Assembly (NCBI GenBank): GCA_900555735.1 | Contig: USMI01000029.1 | Location: forward strand, 1 to 16,047 | Length of the DNA: 16,047 nt | Direction: 5' to 3' | DNA from: an uncultured Eubacteriales bacterium | GTDB lineage: Bacteria; Bacillota; Clostridia; Oscillospirales; Oscillospiraceae | Shown here: piece by piece, positions 15,041 through 16,047 of the stretch | How positions within the stretch are numbered: position 1 is the first letter of the stretch | How the letters are laid out: the number at the start of each line of letters is the position of its first letter | Program-made: the position numbers and the translations under genes | The notes under the pieces: generated by a model | Databases searched by the model: none | The model's input: only the letters and a program-made list of their open reading frames with translations | What the model was told of the DNA's origin: nothing

Positions 15041-15637
15041 TTGTTTTTCAATCGCAATCAGAGCGGCGGCGTCAATTGGATACTGGTGGGGCTGGGCAAT
15101 CCCGGCAAGCAGTACGAGAGCACCCGCCACAATATGGGCTGGCTGGCACTGGACAGCCTGATGGAGCAGGAAAAATTCACCCTGCCCAAGCTGCGCTTCA
15201 AGGCGTGGACGGGTATTTTTGAGAAGGACGGCAATAAAATACTGGTGATGAAGCCCCAGACCTACATGAACCTCTCCGGCGAATCGGTGGGGGAGGCCGC
15301 CCGCTTCTATAAGGTCCCGGCGGATCATGTGGTGGTGATCTCCGACGATGTGTCGCTGCCGGTGGGCAAGCTGCGCATCCGCAAGGGCGGCAGCGCAGGC
15401 GGCCACAACGGCCTGAAGAACATCATCGCCCATCTGGGTACCGACCAGTTTCCCCGCATCAAGGTTGGGGTAGGCATGCCGGAGCATCCGGATCACGAGA
15501 TGATCGATTGGGTCATCGGCAAGCCCAAGGGCGAGGAGGCAAAGCTGCTGCGTGAGACGCTGGATCGCGCCGCCAACGCGGCGCTGTGCCTGATGAAGGA
15601 AGGCCCCGACAAGGCCATGAACAAGTTCAACGGGTAA
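15041..15637 (+). CDS. pth: Peptidyl-tRNA hydrolase
   Basis: This 198-aa enzyme cleaves the ester bond of peptidyl-tRNAs released from stalled ribosomes, recycling tRNA. Active-site residues align one for one with the Escherichia coli enzyme: N20 in GLGNPG, H30 in TRHNMGW, N77 in KPQTYMNLSG, D103 in SDDVSLPVGKLR, and N123 in GGHNGLKNII. The start is a TTG at 15041, supported by AAGGAGGG 7 nt upstream; no in-frame ATG or GTG exists before the essential N20. This gives an N-terminal extension of about 10 residues (FFNRNQSGGV) relative to E. coli. It is preceded by its own promoter and followed by a repeat pair and mfd. The Bacillus order is glmU-prs-ctc-pth-mfd; ctc is missing here. Confidence 0.93.
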   Translation: MFFNRNQSGGVNWILVGLGNPGKQYESTRHNMGWLALDSLMEQEKFTLPKLRFKAWTGIFEKDGNKILVMKPQTYMNLSGESVGEAARFYKVPADHVVVISDDVSLPVGKLRIRKGGSAGGHNGLKNIIAHLGTDQFPRIKVGVGMPEHPDHEMIDWVIGKPKGEEAKLLRETLDRAANAALCLMKEGPDKAMNKFNG

Positions 15638-15661
15638 ACCGAGAAGAGAACGATAATGCCT

Positions 15662-15738
15662 GTAGGGGCGGACGACTCTGTCCGCCCTGACGGTGACGAT
15701 ACGATTTCTTGCGGGTGGACAGAGTCGTCCGCCCCTAC
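15662..15738. repeat. Inverted pair of GTAGGG palindromic units (REP/BIME-like)
   Basis: Two 26-nt units (15662-15687 and 15713-15738) are reverse complements with one mismatch and are separated by 25 nt. Each contains its own palindrome (GGGCGGAC around GACTCT and GTCCGCCC in the left unit) and ends with GTAGGG outward. The arrangement matches the pair at 8239-8317. It lies in the pth-mfd gap, so mfd transcripts from the pth promoter would carry a large hairpin. Confidence 0.85.
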
Positions 15739-15784
15739 GGAATCATAGACACGGATGTGCCAGCTACTAGAAAGGAGGGGAGAT

Positions 15785-16047
15785 ATGAACGGGTTATTGA
15801 AAGAATTATTGCAAATGCCGGAGGCCCGCGCGCTGCTGGACAACACGCTGCGGGGCGATAAGCCGCTGGTCACCGGGGTATCTCCCGTCCATCGTGCCAT
15901 GCTGGCGGCGGCCATGCTTCAGGAGACGGGCCGCCCCATGCTGGCGCTGTGCGGCGATGAAACGGAGGCCGCACGGCTCTGTACCGACCTTCGCGCCCTG
16001 ACGGGCCGCCAGGTGACGCTGCTGCGGCGTCGGGACTGGCAGCTGCG
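15785..16047 (+). CDS. mfd: Transcription-repair coupling factor Mfd, N-terminal fragment
   Basis: The first 87 codons of a gene that runs off the right edge. The ATG follows AAAGGAGGGG by 4-6 nt. The sequence begins MNGLLKELLQMPEARALLDN and includes LVTGVSPVHRAMLAAAMLQE (28-47), PMLALCGDETEAARLCTDLRAL (51-72) and VTLLRRRDWQL. This matches the N-terminal UvrB-homology domain of Mfd, which lacks ATPase motifs of its own and binds UvrA. Mfd is an ATP-dependent translocase that removes stalled RNA polymerase and recruits nucleotide excision repair. Position directly after pth matches the Bacillus pth-(fin)-mfd arrangement and is a main support, because the visible part is short and weakly conserved. 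Confidence 0.82.
   Translation, partial: MNGLLKELLQMPEARALLDNTLRGDKPLVTGVSPVHRAMLAAAMLQETGRPMLALCGDETEAARLCTDLRALTGRQVTLLRRRDWQL

Overview
The window looks like about 16 kb of core chromosome from a fairly GC-rich anaerobic Firmicute, most likely a clostridial gut bacterium of the Oscillospiraceae type. This placement is an inference. It rests on strong AGGAGG ribosome binding sites, on an NfnAB-type transhydrogenase pair, on a glmU-prs-pth-mfd order close to the Bacillus/Clostridium arrangement, and on short GTAGGG-tailed palindromic repeats between genes. No phage, transposon, CRISPR, tRNA or rRNA gene is visible.

Layout, left to right. (1) 1-1640: the end of an NfnA-like subunit and a complete NfnB/GltD-like flavoprotein, closed by a strong terminator. 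(2) 1639-2102: two divergent 58-codon genes, one of unknown function and one a ribbon-helix-helix regulator. They share an AT-rich intergenic region with repeated half-sites. (3) 2188-5250: a good sigma-A promoter, a yybP-ykoY (Mn2+) riboswitch with a terminator expression platform, a long leader with a second large inverted repeat, and an 880-aa Ca/Mn-type P-type ATPase ending in a 16-bp bidirectional terminator. (4) 5255-8097, minus strand: a DUF4349 lipoprotein, an M23 (LytM/SpoIIQ-like) membrane-anchored peptidase and a divergent GpsA. (5) 8098-8423: a 326-bp gap filled with palindromic and direct repeats. (6) 8424-12501, minus strand: trmL-pgk-tpiA-gpmI, a lower-glycolysis operon led by a tRNA methyltransferase gene and driven by a well-formed promoter. 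(7) 12502-12787: an AT-rich divergent promoter region with phased A-tracts. (8) 12788-16047, plus strand: a GlmU-like protein with a decayed uridylyltransferase half, prs, a separate promoter with an overlapping hairpin, pth (TTG start), a pair of inverted repeats, and the start of mfd.

Functionally the window combines redox balancing (NfnAB), metal efflux under Mn2+ riboswitch control, central glycolysis (pgk, tpiA, gpmI), glycerol-3-phosphate supply for phospholipids (gpsA), envelope functions (M23 peptidase, lipoprotein, GlmU acetyltransferase), PRPP synthesis, and translation or repair housekeeping (trmL, pth, mfd). I see no clearly novel multi-gene system. The observations most worth a second look are the GlmU half-enzyme in the canonical glmU locus, the ATPase leader with two stacked RNA structures, the small divergent RHH pair with its operator-like repeats, and the GTAGGG palindrome family.
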